In this document: in pieces, positions 27,055 to 40,521 of the stretch
Position numbering within the stretch: the first letter of the stretch is position 1
Layout: every line of letters starts with the position of its first letter
Origin: Prochlorococcus sp. AG-335-I21
GTDB lineage: Bacteria; Cyanobacteriota; Cyanobacteriia; PCC-6307; Cyanobiaceae
NCBI GenBank assembly: GCA_003282225.1
Contig: QBZO01000006.1
Span: 1 to 40,521 of the forward strand
Length of the DNA stretch: 40,521 nucleotides
Reading direction: 5' to 3'
Program-made: the position numbers and the translations under genes
The notes under the pieces: model-generated
The model's database searches: none
What the model was told of the DNA's origin: nothing
What the model saw: the letters and a program-made list of their open reading frames with translations, nothing else

Positions 27055-30000
27055 TTATTTATTTAGAGTCCTTTTTTTTGTTACAAATTTGAACGCCTCA
27101 ATGATATCTCCTTCACTCCAAGTTGAGAATTTATCACATCCAACTCCACATTCGAAACCAGTATTAACTTCTTTTACATCATCTTTAGATCTTTTCAGAG
27201 AATCTAAATTACCTTCAAATATTATTTTACCTGATCTAAGTACTCTCAAAGAACAATTTCTTTGAAGCTTACCACTTTGTATGTAGCATCCAGCAATTGC
27301 TCCTTTTCCAACCGCAAATGTCGCTCTTACTTCAGCTTGACCTAAAGATTCCTCAACAAGATCAGGTTCAAGTAATCCTTCCATAGCAGATTGAATATCT
27401 TCTAAAAGTTTATAAATGACTTCATACTCTCGTATGTCAACATCATTTGCGTCGGCCGCTCTTTTAGCTCCAGAGGCTAATGATGTGTTGAAGCCTATTA
27501 TTACTGAGCCAGAGGCAGCAGCAAGATCTATGTCAGTCTCAGTTATTTCTCCAGGCGCGGAGAGTAGGACTCTAACTTGAACCTCATTCTTTGGTAATTG
27601 TTCTAATGAGCCTAAAATAGCTTCTACACTCCCTTGGACATCTGCTTTAAGAATTAGATTTAATTCTTTAAGTTCTCCATCATTCGCTTGAGAAGATAAA
27701 GATGATAAACTTACCCTTCTTGATGCCATTTGCTGGGCTAATTTTGTTGCTCTTGCATCAGTCGCTCTATCTCCAACAATCGCTCTAGCAGATTTCTCAT
27801 CAGGATAAACTTCAAATTCATCACCAGCTGTCGGGACTTCGCTAAATCCAAGTGCTTCCACTGGACATGAAGGCCCAGCCTCCTTAATTCTATTACCATG
27901 TTCATCGACCATGGCTCTAATTTTCCCAAGGACTGAACCTGCGGCTAAAACATCACCAGCTTTTAATGTGCCATTTTGTACTAATAAAGTTGCAACAGGA
28001 CCTTTAGCTTTATCTAAATGGGCTTCAATTACTGTCCCTTTAGCTAATCTTTCTGGGTTTGCTTGGAGATCTTCAACTTCAGAAACTAACAGGATCATCT
28101 CGAGTAATTTATCAATATTTTGTTTTTTGATTGCACTGACTGGAACCATAACAACGTCCCCACCCCAGTCTTCGGCGATTAGATCTTTTTCTGATAATTC
28201 CTGTTTAACTCTGTCTGGAGAAGCACCTTCTTTATCAATTTTATTTATAGCTACCACTATTGGTACTTTTGCTGCTCTTGCGTGACTGATAGCTTCGAGT
28301 GTTTGAGGTCTGCACCCATCATCAGCAGCTACTACAAGTACCGCCACGTCTGTAACTTTCGTACCTCTTGCACGCATTGCGGTGAAAGCTTCATGGCCTG
28401 GAGTATCAAGAAAAGTTAGTTTTTTCTTTTTTGATTCGTGCTCAAATTCAACCTGATAAGCCCCTATATGTTGAGTTATCCCACCTGCTTCTCCGGAGGC
28501 TATTCTAGATTCTCTTATGGAATCTAAAAGACTTGTTTTACCATGGTCAACATGACCCATTACTGTAATGACTGGAGGCCTTTTGATAAGACTTTCAATA
28601 TCATCTTTTTCAATCATGTCCACTGTCTTCTTTGCAGCCTCTTCAACATCATCTTGTAGAACAGGGACTCCAAATTCCTCGGCCACTGTTTCGATGGTTG
28701 CCAAGTCAAGTGATTGAGTAACTGTAGCTGTAATCCCTTTGAAAAAAAGAGATTTGATTATTTCAGAACTTTCAAGACTAAGCTTATCGGCTAATTCTTG
28801 TACTGTTAAATTATCTTCAGGTATTATTATCATTTCAGGTCTTACTTGTTTTGCATCTTTCGCTGCTCTTAATTCCATCGCTCTTCTTTTTTGTCTTTGC
28901 CTAGTAGTCTCTTTTTTCTTTTTCTTGAATTGTCTTGAGGGTTTTTGTGATTTGATCTCTTCAGATTTTTCTTTTTTTGGACGAGCCAAACTAGCTGATA
29001 ATATTGAAACTTTCTCTCCTGAGTAGCCACTAGTCTCAGAGGTTAATGAATCATCATTTTCGCCAATAATATGGACTTTTTGTCTTTGTTTTTGTGGGTT
29101 TTTATTTCTTAATGCTTCTAACTTGGCACTGTCGTCCCAATCTGTTCTGCCAGGCTTCTTAGAGTTGCTTGCGAATGATTTATGAGGCGGTTTCTTAGCT
29201 GTGGGAGATGCATTTAAACGACTATTAGGTGATTTAACCTTCTGATTGGTCCCCTCGAGTTTTTGTTTGTTTACATTAGAAGTATTTGGTTTTTCTTTAT
29301 TTGATGCATGAGTTTTCTGTAGCTGCATCAATTCATTAGGTGCTACTGGCTTTCTAATTCTGGAGGGACTTTGATTACTAAATTTCGAACCGACCCTATT
29401 GAAATCTCCCTGTCTATAAGACCCGCCTTGTCTATTTGGAACACCCTGCCTATCCCGCTCCTGCCTCCCTGGTCTAGTTGGAGTGCCCTCTCCATAAGGA
29501 CTGCCTGGCCTGTTTGGAACATTTTGGCGGCTTGGCCTATTGGAATTTGCTTGTTTATTAGGAATACCATTCCTATTTGCAGAAATTGGTGAACCAGATG
29601 AGGGTTTCCTGCTATTAGTATTTGGCCTATTTGAATTAATTTTAGGATCTTCCCTTCTTATCGGGGCGCCTACTAGTTCAGGTGTATTTTTTACATGAGG
29701 ACTATTTAAATTCTTTTTAGGCAAATTATTATTATCATTTTTATTTGATAATTGAGCCCTTTGATTAACTGAGTTATTTATTTTGTTTGCGTTTATATTC
29801 CTATTTGAATTTGCTAAATTTTTTGGTTTTTCAATTAGTTGAATAGGAGGTCTTGCAGAAGTTTTTATTGGAGATAAAGAGGAATTTTTTAAAGGCTTTT
29901 TGTCCTGTACAACCCTTGAGTCTTTTATGTCTTTAAGATTTGGATTTGTTTTTATTATGTTATTAGTTTTATTTTGAGTCTTTGAAAGTGCTTGAGATTT

Positions 30001-30426
30001 GAGGTTAGAGACAATAGAAGGGGGATTTGGATTTTTTAAATTATTTAAATTTCTTTTGTTTGAGCTTTCTAGCGAATTTTCTTGTTTATTTATGGGCTTA
30101 ATTAAAAGAGGTTTTTTATTTAAACCTTCTTTTGATAAATTCTCTGGATGCAAGTTACTTGATAAAGTTTTATTGTTTTCATTATCATTATTTTTTGGTT
30201 TTTCAGTTTTTGCTTTAAATGTAGATTTACTTACGGAAAGAATTGTTTTGCCTGGATTTTTGTTAGTTATAAGATTTTTTATTTTTTTTGCATCTTCCAA
30301 GCTTATTGAACTGCTATGACTTTTTACTGATATCGAAAGTTTTTGAGCAGCATCCAATATATCTTTATTTTCCAGTTTTAAATCTCTGGAAAGTTCATAA
30401 ACTCTGATTTTATCGCTGATAGTCAT
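27055..30426 (-). CDS. infB: translation initiation factor IF-2
   Basis: 1123 aa; '[23 protein letters not shown]', '[15 protein letters not shown]', long low-complexity N-terminus. Confidence 0.98.
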   Translation of the reverse strand: MTISDKIRVYELSRDLKLENKDILDAAQKLSISVKSHSSSISLEDAKKIKNLITNKNPGKTILSVSKSTFKAKTEKPKNNDNENNKTLSSNLHPENLSKEGLNKKPLLIKPINKQENSLESSNKRNLNNLKNPNPPSIVSNLKSQALSKTQNKTNNIIKTNPNLKDIKDSRVVQDKKPLKNSSLSPIKTSARPPIQLIEKPKNLANSNRNINANKINNSVNQRAQLSNKNDNNNLPKKNLNSPHVKNTPELVGAPIRREDPKINSNRPNTNSRKPSSGSPISANRNGIPNKQANSNRPSRQNVPNRPGSPYGEGTPTRPGRQERDRQGVPNRQGGSYRQGDFNRVGSKFSNQSPSRIRKPVAPNELMQLQKTHASNKEKPNTSNVNKQKLEGTNQKVKSPNSRLNASPTAKKPPHKSFASNSKKPGRTDWDDSAKLEALRNKNPQKQRQKVHIIGENDDSLTSETSGYSGEKVSILSASLARPKKEKSEEIKSQKPSRQFKKKKKETTRQRQKRRAMELRAAKDAKQVRPEMIIIPEDNLTVQELADKLSLESSEIIKSLFFKGITATVTQSLDLATIETVAEEFGVPVLQDDVEEAAKKTVDMIEKDDIESLIKRPPVITVMGHVDHGKTSLLDSIRESRIASGEAGGITQHIGAYQVEFEHESKKKKLTFLDTPGHEAFTAMRARGTKVTDVAVLVVAADDGCRPQTLEAISHARAAKVPIVVAINKIDKEGASPDRVKQELSEKDLIAEDWGGDVVMVPVSAIKKQNIDKLLEMILLVSEVEDLQANPERLAKGTVIEAHLDKAKGPVATLLVQNGTLKAGDVLAAGSVLGKIRAMVDEHGNRIKEAGPSCPVEALGFSEVPTAGDEFEVYPDEKSARAIVGDRATDARATKLAQQMASRRVSLSSLSSQANDGELKELNLILKADVQGSVEAILGSLEQLPKNEVQVRVLLSAPGEITETDIDLAAASGSVIIGFNTSLASGAKRAADANDVDIREYEVIYKLLEDIQSAMEGLLEPDLVEESLGQAEVRATFAVGKGAIAGCYIQSGKLQRNCSLRVLRSGKIIFEGNLDSLKRSKDDVKEVNTGFECGVGCDKFSTWSEGDIIEAFKFVTKKRTLNK

Positions 30427-30497
30427 TTAATCTGAATGTAACTCTTTTTTGGAAATTTAAGAGAATATAATTTTAATTATATGCCCTTTTGGGATAG

Positions 30498-30758
30498 TTA
30501 TTTATAGTTTGCAATTTCCCTATCAAAAATATTAAAAAATACAGGATTTAAAATGCCTTTTAAAGCTTTTTGAAGCTTTTTTTTAAGTTTAGGATCTGTG
30601 TAACACTTTTTTGATTTACAAATGTAAGCAGAACGACCCATACCTTGGTTAAGCATTATTCCTAACTTATGATCATTAGTAATCTTCATAAGATTATTTC
30701 TATCAAAAGTTGTCCTGCAAGAAATGCACTTGCGCATAACAGGAGATTTCTGTATCAC
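30498..30758 (-). CDS. ylxR: YlxR-family RNA-binding protein
   Basis: 86 aa; 'MRKCISCRTTFDRNNLMKI...GRSAYICKSKKCY'. Confidence 0.93.
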   Translation of the reverse strand: MIQKSPVMRKCISCRTTFDRNNLMKITNDHKLGIMLNQGMGRSAYICKSKKCYTDPKLKKKLQKALKGILNPVFFNIFDREIANYK

Positions 30759-32158
30759 CGAGTTTTCTCCTCTCTAGACGAAATTTCCATTTGTTTCAAG
30801 TTTTCTGTTTGGTCGTTTTCTGAGAGAGTTTCTTCGTCATATCGTTCATCTCCATATTCTTCATCATCTTCAGGCAAAGGGTAAAGCTCCCTTAATCTTT
30901 TATCTTCTGCAGCTCTTTCTGCTTGTTCAGCCTCCAATCTCTGTTCAGCTTCTCTTTGAAGATTCTCTTCCTCCTCCCTTTGAATAATTAATTCTGCTAC
31001 TGCAGAGTCTTCAGCCTTTTGATCATATTCATGGGAGTTTTTAACGTCTATTTTCCAGCCTGTTAACCTAGCAGCAAGACGAACATTTTGACCTTCTCTT
31101 CCTATGGCAAGACTTAATTGATCAGGAGGAACTAAAACATGAGCATGTTGTCCTTCTGGATCAACAAGTCTGACAAGGTCAACTTTAGCAGGACTCAAAG
31201 AATTTAGTATGTATTGAATAGGGTCAGATGACCACTTTATAACATCTATTTTTTCTCCCCTTAATTCATTGACTACTTGTTGAATTCTTGCTCCTCTTGC
31301 TCCAATGCAAGCACCGACTGGATCAACTTCTGTTTCAATACTATCTACGGCGACTTTAGTCCTTGGGCCAACAGCTCTTGAAGGAGGATTTGCTTCTCTT
31401 GAAACAGCAACAATTTTTACTGTGCCTTCTTGAATTTCTGGGACTTCATTTTCGAATAAATAAACCACTAGACCAGCATTAGCTCTACTTACAAAAAGTT
31501 GAGGACCTTTTCTTGCTACCTCGCTAACTTCTTTAAGAAAAACTTTGAATGTAGCGTTAGCTCTATAATTGTCATTAGGTAATTGATCCCTTTTAGGAAG
31601 TTCTGCTTCTACTTCTGGTCTGCCGATTCCTGAGCTAACTCCCATAATTACTGACTGTCTCTCAAATCTTATAACTCTTGCAGTTAAAACAGGATCCTCC
31701 AAATCTGCGAATTCTTCCTGAATCATTTTCCTTTGTTGGTCTCTCAACTTTTGAGCCAATACTTGCTTCGTTGTTGAGGCAGCCATTCTACCAAAATCCT
31801 CTTTTTCGGGAGTGACATCTAAAACGACGGTATCACCTATTTGAGCATCATCAGCAACTTGTTTAACTTCTTGAAGAGATATTTGATGATCTTCGCTTTC
31901 AACCTCTTCAACAATAATTTTACTCGATAAAATTCGATAACCCTCTTCTTCTAGATCGAATCCTACATCAAAATTACTAAAATATTCTTCATCAAATGGA
32001 TCTTCTTTCACTCCAATGTAGAAAGTTTTTCGGTATTTTTCGTAACCTTTAAGTAAAGCTTCACGTAAAGCTGATTCCACAACGTGAGGAGGTAATTTTT
32101 TTTCCTCACTTATGTCTTCAATAAGATTGTTTAAACCTGGGAGAATTACTAATGCCAT
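30755..32158 (-). CDS. nusA: transcription termination/antitermination factor NusA
   Basis: 'GARGARIQQVVNELRGEKIDVIKWS', 'AIGREGQNVRLAARLTGWKIDVK' KH domains. Confidence 0.97.
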   Translation of the reverse strand: MALVILPGLNNLIEDISEEKKLPPHVVESALREALLKGYEKYRKTFYIGVKEDPFDEEYFSNFDVGFDLEEEGYRILSSKIIVEEVESEDHQISLQEVKQVADDAQIGDTVVLDVTPEKEDFGRMAASTTKQVLAQKLRDQQRKMIQEEFADLEDPVLTARVIRFERQSVIMGVSSGIGRPEVEAELPKRDQLPNDNYRANATFKVFLKEVSEVARKGPQLFVSRANAGLVVYLFENEVPEIQEGTVKIVAVSREANPPSRAVGPRTKVAVDSIETEVDPVGACIGARGARIQQVVNELRGEKIDVIKWSSDPIQYILNSLSPAKVDLVRLVDPEGQHAHVLVPPDQLSLAIGREGQNVRLAARLTGWKIDVKNSHEYDQKAEDSAVAELIIQREEEENLQREAEQRLEAEQAERAAEDKRLRELYPLPEDDEEYGDERYDEETLSENDQTENLKQMEISSREEKTR

Positions 32159-32194
32159 CTATGATGGGTAAAATGAATAAGAGTTGATAATTAA

Positions 32195-32662
32195 TTAGTC
32201 TTTAAAAGTGCAAAGACTAACCTTTAATACTTCATTAAAGGGAATTTTTTTAATCTTACCTTTAATGTTAATGGCTAAATAATCTTTAGACTTTTCATAA
32301 AGTAAACCGTTCAAAAATTTTATTTGAGAATTTTTTTGGTTTAACTCAACATTAACTGGAAAACCTTTAAAAGTTTTGAAGTCTCTTTCTGAGGTTAATT
32401 CATCACTGACACCTTGACTACTAATTTCTAAAACATATGAACAATTTAAAAGATTTGAATTCTCAATCACATTAATAGCGGGGTTATTGAATCTTGAACA
32501 GTCATCTAAAGTAATATCATCATTGTTATTTTTGCAAATAATAATTTTTATAATAATGGGATTTTGATTTGTCAGTATATTTAAACTATGTATCTTTAGG
32601 TTAAATCCTTTAGCGACTCCTTGAAGAAGAATTTCTAACTTGCTTTTACATTCCTTATCCAA
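32195..32662 (-). CDS. rimP: ribosome maturation factor RimP
   Basis: 155 aa upstream of nusA; '[16 protein letters not shown]...[32 protein letters not shown]'. Confidence 0.92.
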   Translation of the reverse strand: MDKECKSKLEILLQGVAKGFNLKIHSLNILTNQNPIIIKIIICKNNNDDITLDDCSRFNNPAINVIENSNLLNCSYVLEISSQGVSDELTSERDFKTFKGFPVNVELNQKNSQIKFLNGLLYEKSKDYLAINIKGKIKKIPFNEVLKVSLCTFKD

Positions 32663-32818
32663 TTTATTTTAAGTAGGTAGTTTTAATAATTGATTATTTG
32701 CACATATCAAAAAGTTTTATTGAAAAATAGTTTTTATTATGTGTATTTTATGGATGTTAACAAAAAAACAACAATAGGAATTTTATTCAATTAAATTCTG
32801 GATATTCTTGATATTTAA

Positions 32819-33955
<1,137 letters not shown>

Positions 33956-34002
33956 AGCATCTGTTGAAATTTAATAATCTATAAACTTTAGGTCAAAACA
34001 TT

Positions 34003-34716
34003 TTGGATTTACAGACTCAGATGAAACAAATAGTTGCTGATGCAGCTGTTAGAGAAGTAGAAGATGGAATGATCTTGGGTTTAGGATCTGGATCAACAGC
34101 TGCACTTATGATAAAAAGTCTTGCTGAACAAATTAGATCAGGCAAATTAAAAAATATTAAAGGAGTTCCAACTTCCTTTCAATCAGAGGTGCTTGCATTA
34201 GAACTCAATATCCCTTTAATTGATTTAGCTGCAGTTCCTTACATTGATTTAGCCATTGATGGAGCGGATGAAGTAGATCCTGAATTTCAACTCATTAAGG
34301 GTGGGGGAGCTTGCCATGTACGAGAGAAATTGGTTGCATCTAAAGCAAATAAATTATTAATTGTTGTTGATGAATCAAAGCTAGTACAAAATTTAAACCT
34401 AGTTTTCCCTCTCCCTGTGGAGGTTATGCCTTCTGCGTGGAAGCAGGTTAAGGATATAATTTCAGGAATGGGTGGAGTTTCTAATTTAAGGATGGCAACA
34501 AAAAAAGCAGGCCCAGTGGTCACTGATCAAGGTAATTTGATTTTGGATGTTTTATTTGATGCTGGCATAAAAGATCCAAAAGATTTAGAAATGCGTATTA
34601 ATAATATTCCTGGAGTTTTGGAAAATGGATTATTTGTTGATTTAGCAGATAAGGTTTTGGTGGGTAAAATTGAAGATAATGTTCCAGTATTATTTTCACC
34701 TTCTAGGGAAAGTTAA
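34003..34716 (+). CDS. rpiA: ribose-5-phosphate isomerase A
   Basis: '[22 protein letters not shown]', '[28 protein letters not shown]'; TTG start. Confidence 0.97.
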   Translation: MDLQTQMKQIVADAAVREVEDGMILGLGSGSTAALMIKSLAEQIRSGKLKNIKGVPTSFQSEVLALELNIPLIDLAAVPYIDLAIDGADEVDPEFQLIKGGGACHVREKLVASKANKLLIVVDESKLVQNLNLVFPLPVEVMPSAWKQVKDIISGMGGVSNLRMATKKAGPVVTDQGNLILDVLFDAGIKDPKDLEMRINNIPGVLENGLFVDLADKVLVGKIEDNVPVLFSPSRES

Positions 34717-35999
34717 TCTTCAAATCTAATTTTTACTGAATTTGCATGACTATGTAAACCCTCACTATTTGCCAAATTTATAATATCCAAGCTGTTAATT
34801 TTTAAACTTTTTTCATTAAATTCAATTATTGAAGAATTCTTCATGAAAGTTTCGACTCCTAATGAACCACTAAACCTCGCATTCCCACATGTTGGTAAAG
34901 TATGGTTTGGTCCAGCTAAATAATCACCTACAGCCTCCGGTGTCCATTTTCCTAAAAATATCGCACCTGCATTTTCAATAGACTTAAGCGTCGTTCTTGG
35001 ATCTACAGTAATTATTTCTAAATGTTCTGGGGCAAACTCATTACTTAGTTCAACACATGATTCTAAATTTTCGCAAATAGCAATTAATCCCCAATTTTTA
35101 ATTGATTGAATGCAAATTTCTTTTCTGGGGTGATGCTCTATTTTCTTAAAGACTTCATCAAAAACTTCTTGAGCTTGATCATTTGATGTGGTCAACAGTA
35201 TTGAGGAAGCTAAAGGGTCATGCTCGGCTTGTGCTAATAAATCTGATGCTATTTGAGAACTTTTGGCTGTTCTATCGGCGATGATTAAAATTTCACTTGG
35301 ACCGGCTAAGGAATCAATTCCAGTTGATCCGTAAATTAACTTTTTAGCAGTGGTTACATAGATATTTCCAGGTCCCGAAATTACATCAACTTTATTTATT
35401 TGCTTTGTGCCAAATGCTAATGCTCCAATTGCCTGTGCTCCGCCAATTCTAAAAACTTTATCAACCCCTGATAAGTAAGCAGCAGCTAAAACAGTTTTAT
35501 TTATTTTCCCTTTTGTGTTTCCCGGAGATACCATTGAAATTTCTTTAACTCCAGCTACTTTTGCAGGTATCGCATTCATTAAAACTGTACTTGGATATGC
35601 CGCTCTCCCTCCAGGAATATATAAACCAGCATTTTTTACAGGCATCCATTTCCTTTGGACGGAGTCACCATATTCTCCTTTTATAATAAATGATTCAGGA
35701 AGTTCTTTTTCATGAAACTTTTTTATTCTTTGATAGGCAATTTCTAATGATTGTTTTAAATGCTGATCTGTCTCTTCCCACGCAGTTTTTAAATCCCTAT
35801 TACTTACTTGCATTGGTTTAGGTTGGTATCCATCAAATTTTTTTGTATATTTTTCTACAGCTACATCTCCATGAACTTTCACCTCTTGAAGAATATCTTC
35901 AACAATTGAATTTATTTTTTTATTGTCTCCAGAGGTAGTCCTTTGAGAAATTCTTCTTAACTCTTGGGAAGCTTTTTGTTTAGTATCTATAATCTTCAT
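34713..35999 (-). CDS. hisD: histidinol dehydrogenase
   Basis: '[32 protein letters not shown]', '[20 protein letters not shown]'. Confidence 0.97.
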   Translation of the reverse strand: MKIIDTKQKASQELRRISQRTTSGDNKKINSIVEDILQEVKVHGDVAVEKYTKKFDGYQPKPMQVSNRDLKTAWEETDQHLKQSLEIAYQRIKKFHEKELPESFIIKGEYGDSVQRKWMPVKNAGLYIPGGRAAYPSTVLMNAIPAKVAGVKEISMVSPGNTKGKINKTVLAAAYLSGVDKVFRIGGAQAIGALAFGTKQINKVDVISGPGNIYVTTAKKLIYGSTGIDSLAGPSEILIIADRTAKSSQIASDLLAQAEHDPLASSILLTTSNDQAQEVFDEVFKKIEHHPRKEICIQSIKNWGLIAICENLESCVELSNEFAPEHLEIITVDPRTTLKSIENAGAIFLGKWTPEAVGDYLAGPNHTLPTCGNARFSGSLGVETFMKNSSIIEFNEKSLKINSLDIINLANSEGLHSHANSVKIRFED

Positions 36000-36118
36000 A
36001 TTCTTAGTACTTAATTTAAATTCAATTAATTACGTAAATCACTGATCTAAATTATATATTATTGATTAGTAGACTATCTATTTGATATAATATAAATCTA
36101 TATTTTAACCTAATTTCT

Positions 36119-36412
36119 GTGGCTAATAACAAATCAGCGAAAAAAAGAATTCAAGTTGCTGAGAGAAATCGTTTAGTTAATAAATCATATAAATCAACAG
36201 TAAGAACGCTAACAAAAAAAACACTAGCTAACTGTGAGAAATATAAGCAACAACCTAATTCAGACAACAAAGATTTAGTTCTTGTTAGTGTAAATGAAGC
36301 TTTTAGTCTTATCGATAAGGCAGTCAAAAAGAGTGTTTTACATAAGAATAACGGTGCTAACAAAAAATCAAAAATCAACAAAGTAGTTAAAGATTTTCTT
36401 ACAAGTAAGTAA
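36119..36412 (+). CDS. rpsT: 30S ribosomal protein S20
   Basis: 97 aa; 'NNKSAKKRIQVAERNRLVNKSYKSTVRTLTKK'; GTG start. Confidence 0.96.
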   Translation: MANNKSAKKRIQVAERNRLVNKSYKSTVRTLTKKTLANCEKYKQQPNSDNKDLVLVSVNEAFSLIDKAVKKSVLHKNNGANKKSKINKVVKDFLTSK

Positions 36413-36418
36413 GCAAAA

Positions 36419-37213
36419 ATGACCAGTATTGAACTCATTGATTCTCATTGTCATTTGATATTTGAAAATTTTGAAGAGGATCTTGAAGAGGTTGTTTCAA
36501 GATGGCGTTCAATAGGAGTAAAAAAATTACTCCATGCATGTTGTGAATTGTCAGAAATTCCTAAATTGCAAAAAATATCTCGAAGATTTGATGAATTGTA
36601 TTACTCAGTTGGTTTACATCCTCTTGAAGCTAATAAATGGGAATGTAATTCTAAATCTATAATGAAAAATGCAGCACAAGGTGATTCAAGAGTTGTTGCT
36701 ATTGGTGAATTAGGATTAGATTTTTTTAAAAGTGAAAATACAAATAAACAAATAGAGGCTCTTGTTCCACAAATGAATTTAGCCTGGGAACTTGACTTGC
36801 CCGTAATTATTCATTGTAGAGAAGCTGCAAATGAGATGATAAAAATATGTAAGGATTTATCTAAACAAGGTATATGTCCTAAAGGAGTTCTGCATTGTTG
36901 GAGTGGAACTCAAGATGAGATGAAGCAATTTTTGGATCTAGGATTTTATATAAGTTTTAGTGGGATAGTTACATTCCCAAAAGCATACGAAATTCACGAA
37001 TGCGCAAGAAATGTTCCAGGTGATAGATATTTAATAGAAACAGATGCTCCCTTTTTAGCCCCTGTCCCATATAGAGGTAAAAGAAATGAGCCAGCTTTTG
37101 TTGAGAGTGTAGCTAAGTCTATTGCCAGTTTAAGATCTTCAGACTTGAAAAATATTGCAGATGAGTCTTCAAGGAATGCTGAAGATTTGTTTAAATTTAA
37201 CTTGATAAAGTAA
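36419..37213 (+). CDS. tatD: TatD-family metal-dependent hydrolase
   Basis: 'LIDSHCHLIF', 'VAIGELGLDFF', 'PVIIHCREA', 'YLIETDAPFLAP'. Confidence 0.95.
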   Translation: MTSIELIDSHCHLIFENFEEDLEEVVSRWRSIGVKKLLHACCELSEIPKLQKISRRFDELYYSVGLHPLEANKWECNSKSIMKNAAQGDSRVVAIGELGLDFFKSENTNKQIEALVPQMNLAWELDLPVIIHCREAANEMIKICKDLSKQGICPKGVLHCWSGTQDEMKQFLDLGFYISFSGIVTFPKAYEIHECARNVPGDRYLIETDAPFLAPVPYRGKRNEPAFVESVAKSIASLRSSDLKNIADESSRNAEDLFKFNLIK

Positions 37214-37260
37214 CGCATAACCTGTTAGTATTAAAAATTACTGGAATTTTTTCTTAATTA

Positions 37261-37320
37261 TTAGTAAACGGCTGATTAAAGTACGGTTTTCGGACCCTTA
37301 ACTTTGATCGTTTCAGCTAA
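37261..37320 (+). promoter_or_regulatory. imperfect stem-loop in tatD-rpoB spacer (rpoB leader candidate)
   Basis: ATTAAAGT (37275-37282) pairs with ACTTTGAT (37301-37308); CTG/CAG and TTAG/CTAA add outer pairs with internal bulges. Confidence 0.4.
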
Positions 37321-37450
37321 TAATAATTTAGATATTTGTTGAATTCAAGACCAAAATCTTGATTCCACTCTCAAACTCTTGATTATTTTTCTAATATTTA
37401 GATCAAGTTTATGGTAATTAGCAAATCTTACATAATGGCGGTTTTCTTGG

Positions 37451-40400
37451 ATGAGCAGTAGCGCTTTACAGATAGCTAAAACAGCAACTTATCTACCAGA
37501 TTTGGTTGAAGTACAAAGGGCAAGTTTTAAATGGTTTCTGGAACAAGGCTTAATTGAAGAATTAAAAAGCTTTTCTCCAATTACTGACTACACAGGTAAA
37601 TTAGAACTACATTTTATTGGTGAAGAATATAGGTTGAAAAGACCTAGACATGACGTTGAAGAAGCCAAGAGAAGAGACGCAACTTTTGCTTCGCAAATGT
37701 ATGTAACATGTAGATTAATAAATAAAGAAACTGGAGAAATAAAAGAGCAAGAAGTTTTTATTGGTGAACTACCTCTAATGACTGAGAGAGGTACCTTCAT
37801 TATTAATGGAGCCGAAAGAGTAATAGTAAATCAAATAGTTCGTAGTCCAGGAGTCTACTTCAAAGATGAAATGGATAAAAATGGTAGGAGGACTTATAAT
37901 GCCAGCGTTATACCTAATCGAGGGGCTTGGCTAAAATTTGAGACAGATAAAAATAATCTACTTTATGTAAGAGTTGATAAAACAAGGAAAATTAATGCAC
38001 ATGTACTTATGAGAGCTATGGGCCTCTCGGATAATGATGTGGTTGATAAATTAAGACATCCTGAGTTTTATAAACAGTCAATTGATTCAGCTAATGATGA
38101 AGGAATAAATTCAGAAGATCAAGCTTTATTAGAACTCTATAAAAAATTACGACCAGGTGAACCCCCATCTGTTTCTGGAGGGCAACAACTTCTACATAGT
38201 AGATTTTTCGATCCTAAAAGATACGATTTAGGAAGAGTAGGTAGATACAAAATTAATAAAAAATTGAGATTAACTGTTCCAGATAATGTCAGAACGCTTA
38301 CACATGAGGATGTTCTTTCGACAATTGATTATCTTATCAACTTGGAACTTGATATTGGTGGAGCTAGTTTAGATGATATTGATCATCTAGGTAATAGAAG
38401 AGTTAGATCCGTTGGAGAACTTCTTCAAAACCAAGTTAGAGTTGGCCTTAACCGGTTAGAGAGGATTATCAAAGAAAGGATGACTGTTGGCGAGACAGAT
38501 TCTCTTACACCTGCTCAGCTAGTCAATCCAAAACCTTTAGTAGCAGCTATTAAGGAATTTTTTGGATCCAGTCAATTAAGTCAATTTATGGATCAAACAA
38601 ATCCATTAGCTGAGTTAACCCATAAAAGAAGAATATCCGCATTAGGACCAGGCGGGTTAACTAGAGAAAGAGCAGGTTTTGCTGTTAGAGATATTCATCC
38701 ATCACACTATGGAAGATTATGTCCTATTGAAACCCCTGAAGGCCCAAACGCAGGTCTCATAAATTCTCTTGCAACACATGCAAGAGTTAATGAATATGGT
38801 TTTATTGAAACTCCTTTTTGGGAAGTAGAAAAAGGTAGGGTTATGAAAGAGGGTAATCCTGTTTATTTATCAGCAGACTTAGAGGATGAATGTAGGGTTG
38901 CTCCTGGTGATGTGGCGACTGATAAAAATGGTAATATCCTTGCAGATTTAATTCCAGTAAGATACCGGCAAGATTTTGAGAAAGTTCCGCCTCATCAAGT
39001 TGATTATGTTCAGCTTTCTCCTGTTCAAGTTATTTCAGTAGCTACTTCTCTTATCCCCTTCTTAGAACATGATGATGCAAATAGAGCCTTAATGGGTTCA
39101 AATATGCAGCGTCAAGCGGTTCCATTATTAAGACCTGAAAGACCCCTAGTTGGTACAGGATTAGAATCCCAAGTTGCTAGAGATTCCGGGATGGTGCCAA
39201 TTACAAAAGTAAATGGAATCGTTTCTTATGTTGATGCTAATGAAATAGTTGTTAAAGATGTAGATGGTCATGAGCATGTTCATTATCTTCAGAAATACCA
39301 GAGATCTAATCAAGATACTTGCTTAAATCAAAGACCAATAGTGAAAAATGGAGATCAAGTTATATCTGGTCAAGTCCTTGCTGATGGATCAGCTTGTGAA
39401 GGTGGAGAAATAGCATTGGGACAGAATGTTTTAATTGCTTATATGCCATGGGAAGGTTACAACTATGAAGATGCAATACTAGTCAGTGAAAGGATGGTTA
39501 CCGATGATCTTTATACTTCAGTACATATAGAAAAATATGAAATAGAAGCTAGACAAACCAAATTGGGTCCTGAAGAAATTACTAGAGAAATTCCTAATAT
39601 TTCTGAAGAAAGTCTAAATAATCTTGATGAAATGGGAATTATCAGAACAGGTGCTTTTGTAGAAAGTGGTGATATTCTCGTAGGTAAAGTTACTCCTAAG
39701 GGAGAATCAGATCAGCCACCTGAAGAAAAACTTTTGAGAGCTATATTTGGCGAAAAAGCAAGAGATGTAAGGGATAATTCTCTTAGAGTTCCTAAAACAG
39801 AAAAAGGAAGAGTCTTAGATGTTCGAATTTATACAAGGGAGCAAGGCGATGAGCTGCCTCCAGGAGCGAATATGGTTGTAAGAGTTTATGTTGCTCAAAG
39901 GAGGAAAATTCAGGTAGGCGACAAGATGGCTGGGAGACATGGTAATAAAGGCATAATAAGTAGAATTTTACCTAGAGAAGATATGCCTTATTTACCGGAT
40001 GGTACACCAGTTGATATCGTTTTAAATCCTCTTGGTGTTCCAAGTAGAATGAATGTTGGACAAGTTTTTGAGTTGTTAATGGGCTGGGCAGCATCAAACT
40101 TAAATTGCAGAGTTAAAGTTGTGCCTTTTGATGAAATGTATGGTGCTGAAAAATCACATCAAACTGTACAAGCCTTTTTAGAGGAAGCTTCAAATCAAGA
40201 TGGGAAGGATTGGGTTTATAACCCTAAAGATCCTGGAAAGTTGTTACTAAAAGATGGTAGAACAGGTGAACCTTTTGATCAACCTGTAGCTGTTGGATAC
40301 TCTCACTTTCTTAAACTTGTTCACTTAGTAGATGATAAGATCCATGCCAGATCAACAGGTCCATACTCTTTAGTTACTCAGCAACCTTTAGGTGGTAAAG

Positions 40401-40521
40401 CTCAACAAGGTGGACAGAGACTTGGAGAAATGGAGGTTTGGGCTTTAGAGGCATACGGTGCAGCTTATACTCTGCAAGAATTGTTAACTGTTAAATCAGA
40501 TGATATGCAAGGAAGAAATGA
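37451..40521 (+). CDS. rpoB: DNA-directed RNA polymerase beta subunit, 3' truncated by window end
   Basis: Read directly: [38 protein letters not shown]...; '[25 protein letters not shown]', ends '...DDMQGRN' in frame at the edge, no stop; absent from ORF track because it runs off the window. Confidence 0.98.
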   Translation, partial: MSSSALQIAKTATYLPDLVEVQRASFKWFLEQGLIEELKSFSPITDYTGKLELHFIGEEYRLKRPRHDVEEAKRRDATFASQMYVTCRLINKETGEIKEQEVFIGELPLMTERGTFIINGAERVIVNQIVRSPGVYFKDEMDKNGRRTYNASVIPNRGAWLKFETDKNNLLYVRVDKTRKINAHVLMRAMGLSDNDVVDKLRHPEFYKQSIDSANDEGINSEDQALLELYKKLRPGEPPSVSGGQQLLHSRFFDPKRYDLGRVGRYKINKKLRLTVPDNVRTLTHEDVLSTIDYLINLELDIGGASLDDIDHLGNRRVRSVGELLQNQVRVGLNRLERIIKERMTVGETDSLTPAQLVNPKPLVAAIKEFFGSSQLSQFMDQTNPLAELTHKRRISALGPGGLTRERAGFAVRDIHPSHYGRLCPIETPEGPNAGLINSLATHARVNEYGFIETPFWEVEKGRVMKEGNPVYLSADLEDECRVAPGDVATDKNGNILADLIPVRYRQDFEKVPPHQVDYVQLSPVQVISVATSLIPFLEHDDANRALMGSNMQRQAVPLLRPERPLVGTGLESQVARDSGMVPITKVNGIVSYVDANEIVVKDVDGHEHVHYLQKYQRSNQDTCLNQRPIVKNGDQVISGQVLADGSACEGGEIALGQNVLIAYMPWEGYNYEDAILVSERMVTDDLYTSVHIEKYEIEARQTKLGPEEITREIPNISEESLNNLDEMGIIRTGAFVESGDILVGKVTPKGESDQPPEEKLLRAIFGEKARDVRDNSLRVPKTEKGRVLDVRIYTREQGDELPPGANMVVRVYVAQRRKIQVGDKMAGRHGNKGIISRILPREDMPYLPDGTPVDIVLNPLGVPSRMNVGQVFELLMGWAASNLNCRVKVVPFDEMYGAEKSHQTVQAFLEEASNQDGKDWVYNPKDPGKLLLKDGRTGEPFDQPVAVGYSHFLKLVHLVDDKIHARSTGPYSLVTQQPLGGKAQQGGQRLGEMEVWALEAYGAAYTLQELLTVKSDDMQGRN

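Noticed and set aside
27738-30319. Alternative-frame ORFs within infB (27738-27929, 27911-28285, 28739-29026, 29343-29570, 29371-29592, 29999-30319)
   Set aside because: Explained by the infB reading frame and its low-complexity region.
37588-37800. Minus-strand 70 aa ORF
   Set aside because: Antisense to the conserved start region of rpoB.

Overview
A+T-rich, tightly packed cyanobacterial chromosomal window that looks like Prochlorococcus (inference from psaI-psaL, single-subunit ferredoxin-type GOGAT, LL-DAP aminotransferase, short spacers and low G+C). Almost all of it is core genome: psaI/psaL, lipA, gltB/glsF, the str operon plus rpsJ (rpsL-rpsG-fusA-tuf-rpsJ), an MPBQ/MSBQ-type methyltransferase, pheA, rnhB-rne, dapL, clpS, a radical-SAM protein, two glycosyltransferases, the infB-ylxR-nusA-rimP operon, htrA-like protease, rpiA, hisD, rpsT, tatD and the 5' part of rpoB. 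psaI (557-670) and rpoB (37451 to window end) are missing from the supplied ORF track but are clear in the sequence. I see no CRISPR array, rRNA, prophage or IS element. The two observations I would follow first are: (1) a degenerate but fully cloverleaf-compatible tRNA-like element with a CAU anticodon on the minus strand at 26685-26756; and (2) a serine-recombinase homologue (3224-3898) whose catalytic Ser (now Ile) and second arginine (now Ala) are substituted, translationally overlapped with a small acidic ORF and preceded by a cluster of TAGAACAT-type repeats. Several leader/spacer hairpins in the ribosomal and rpoB regions are also reported.
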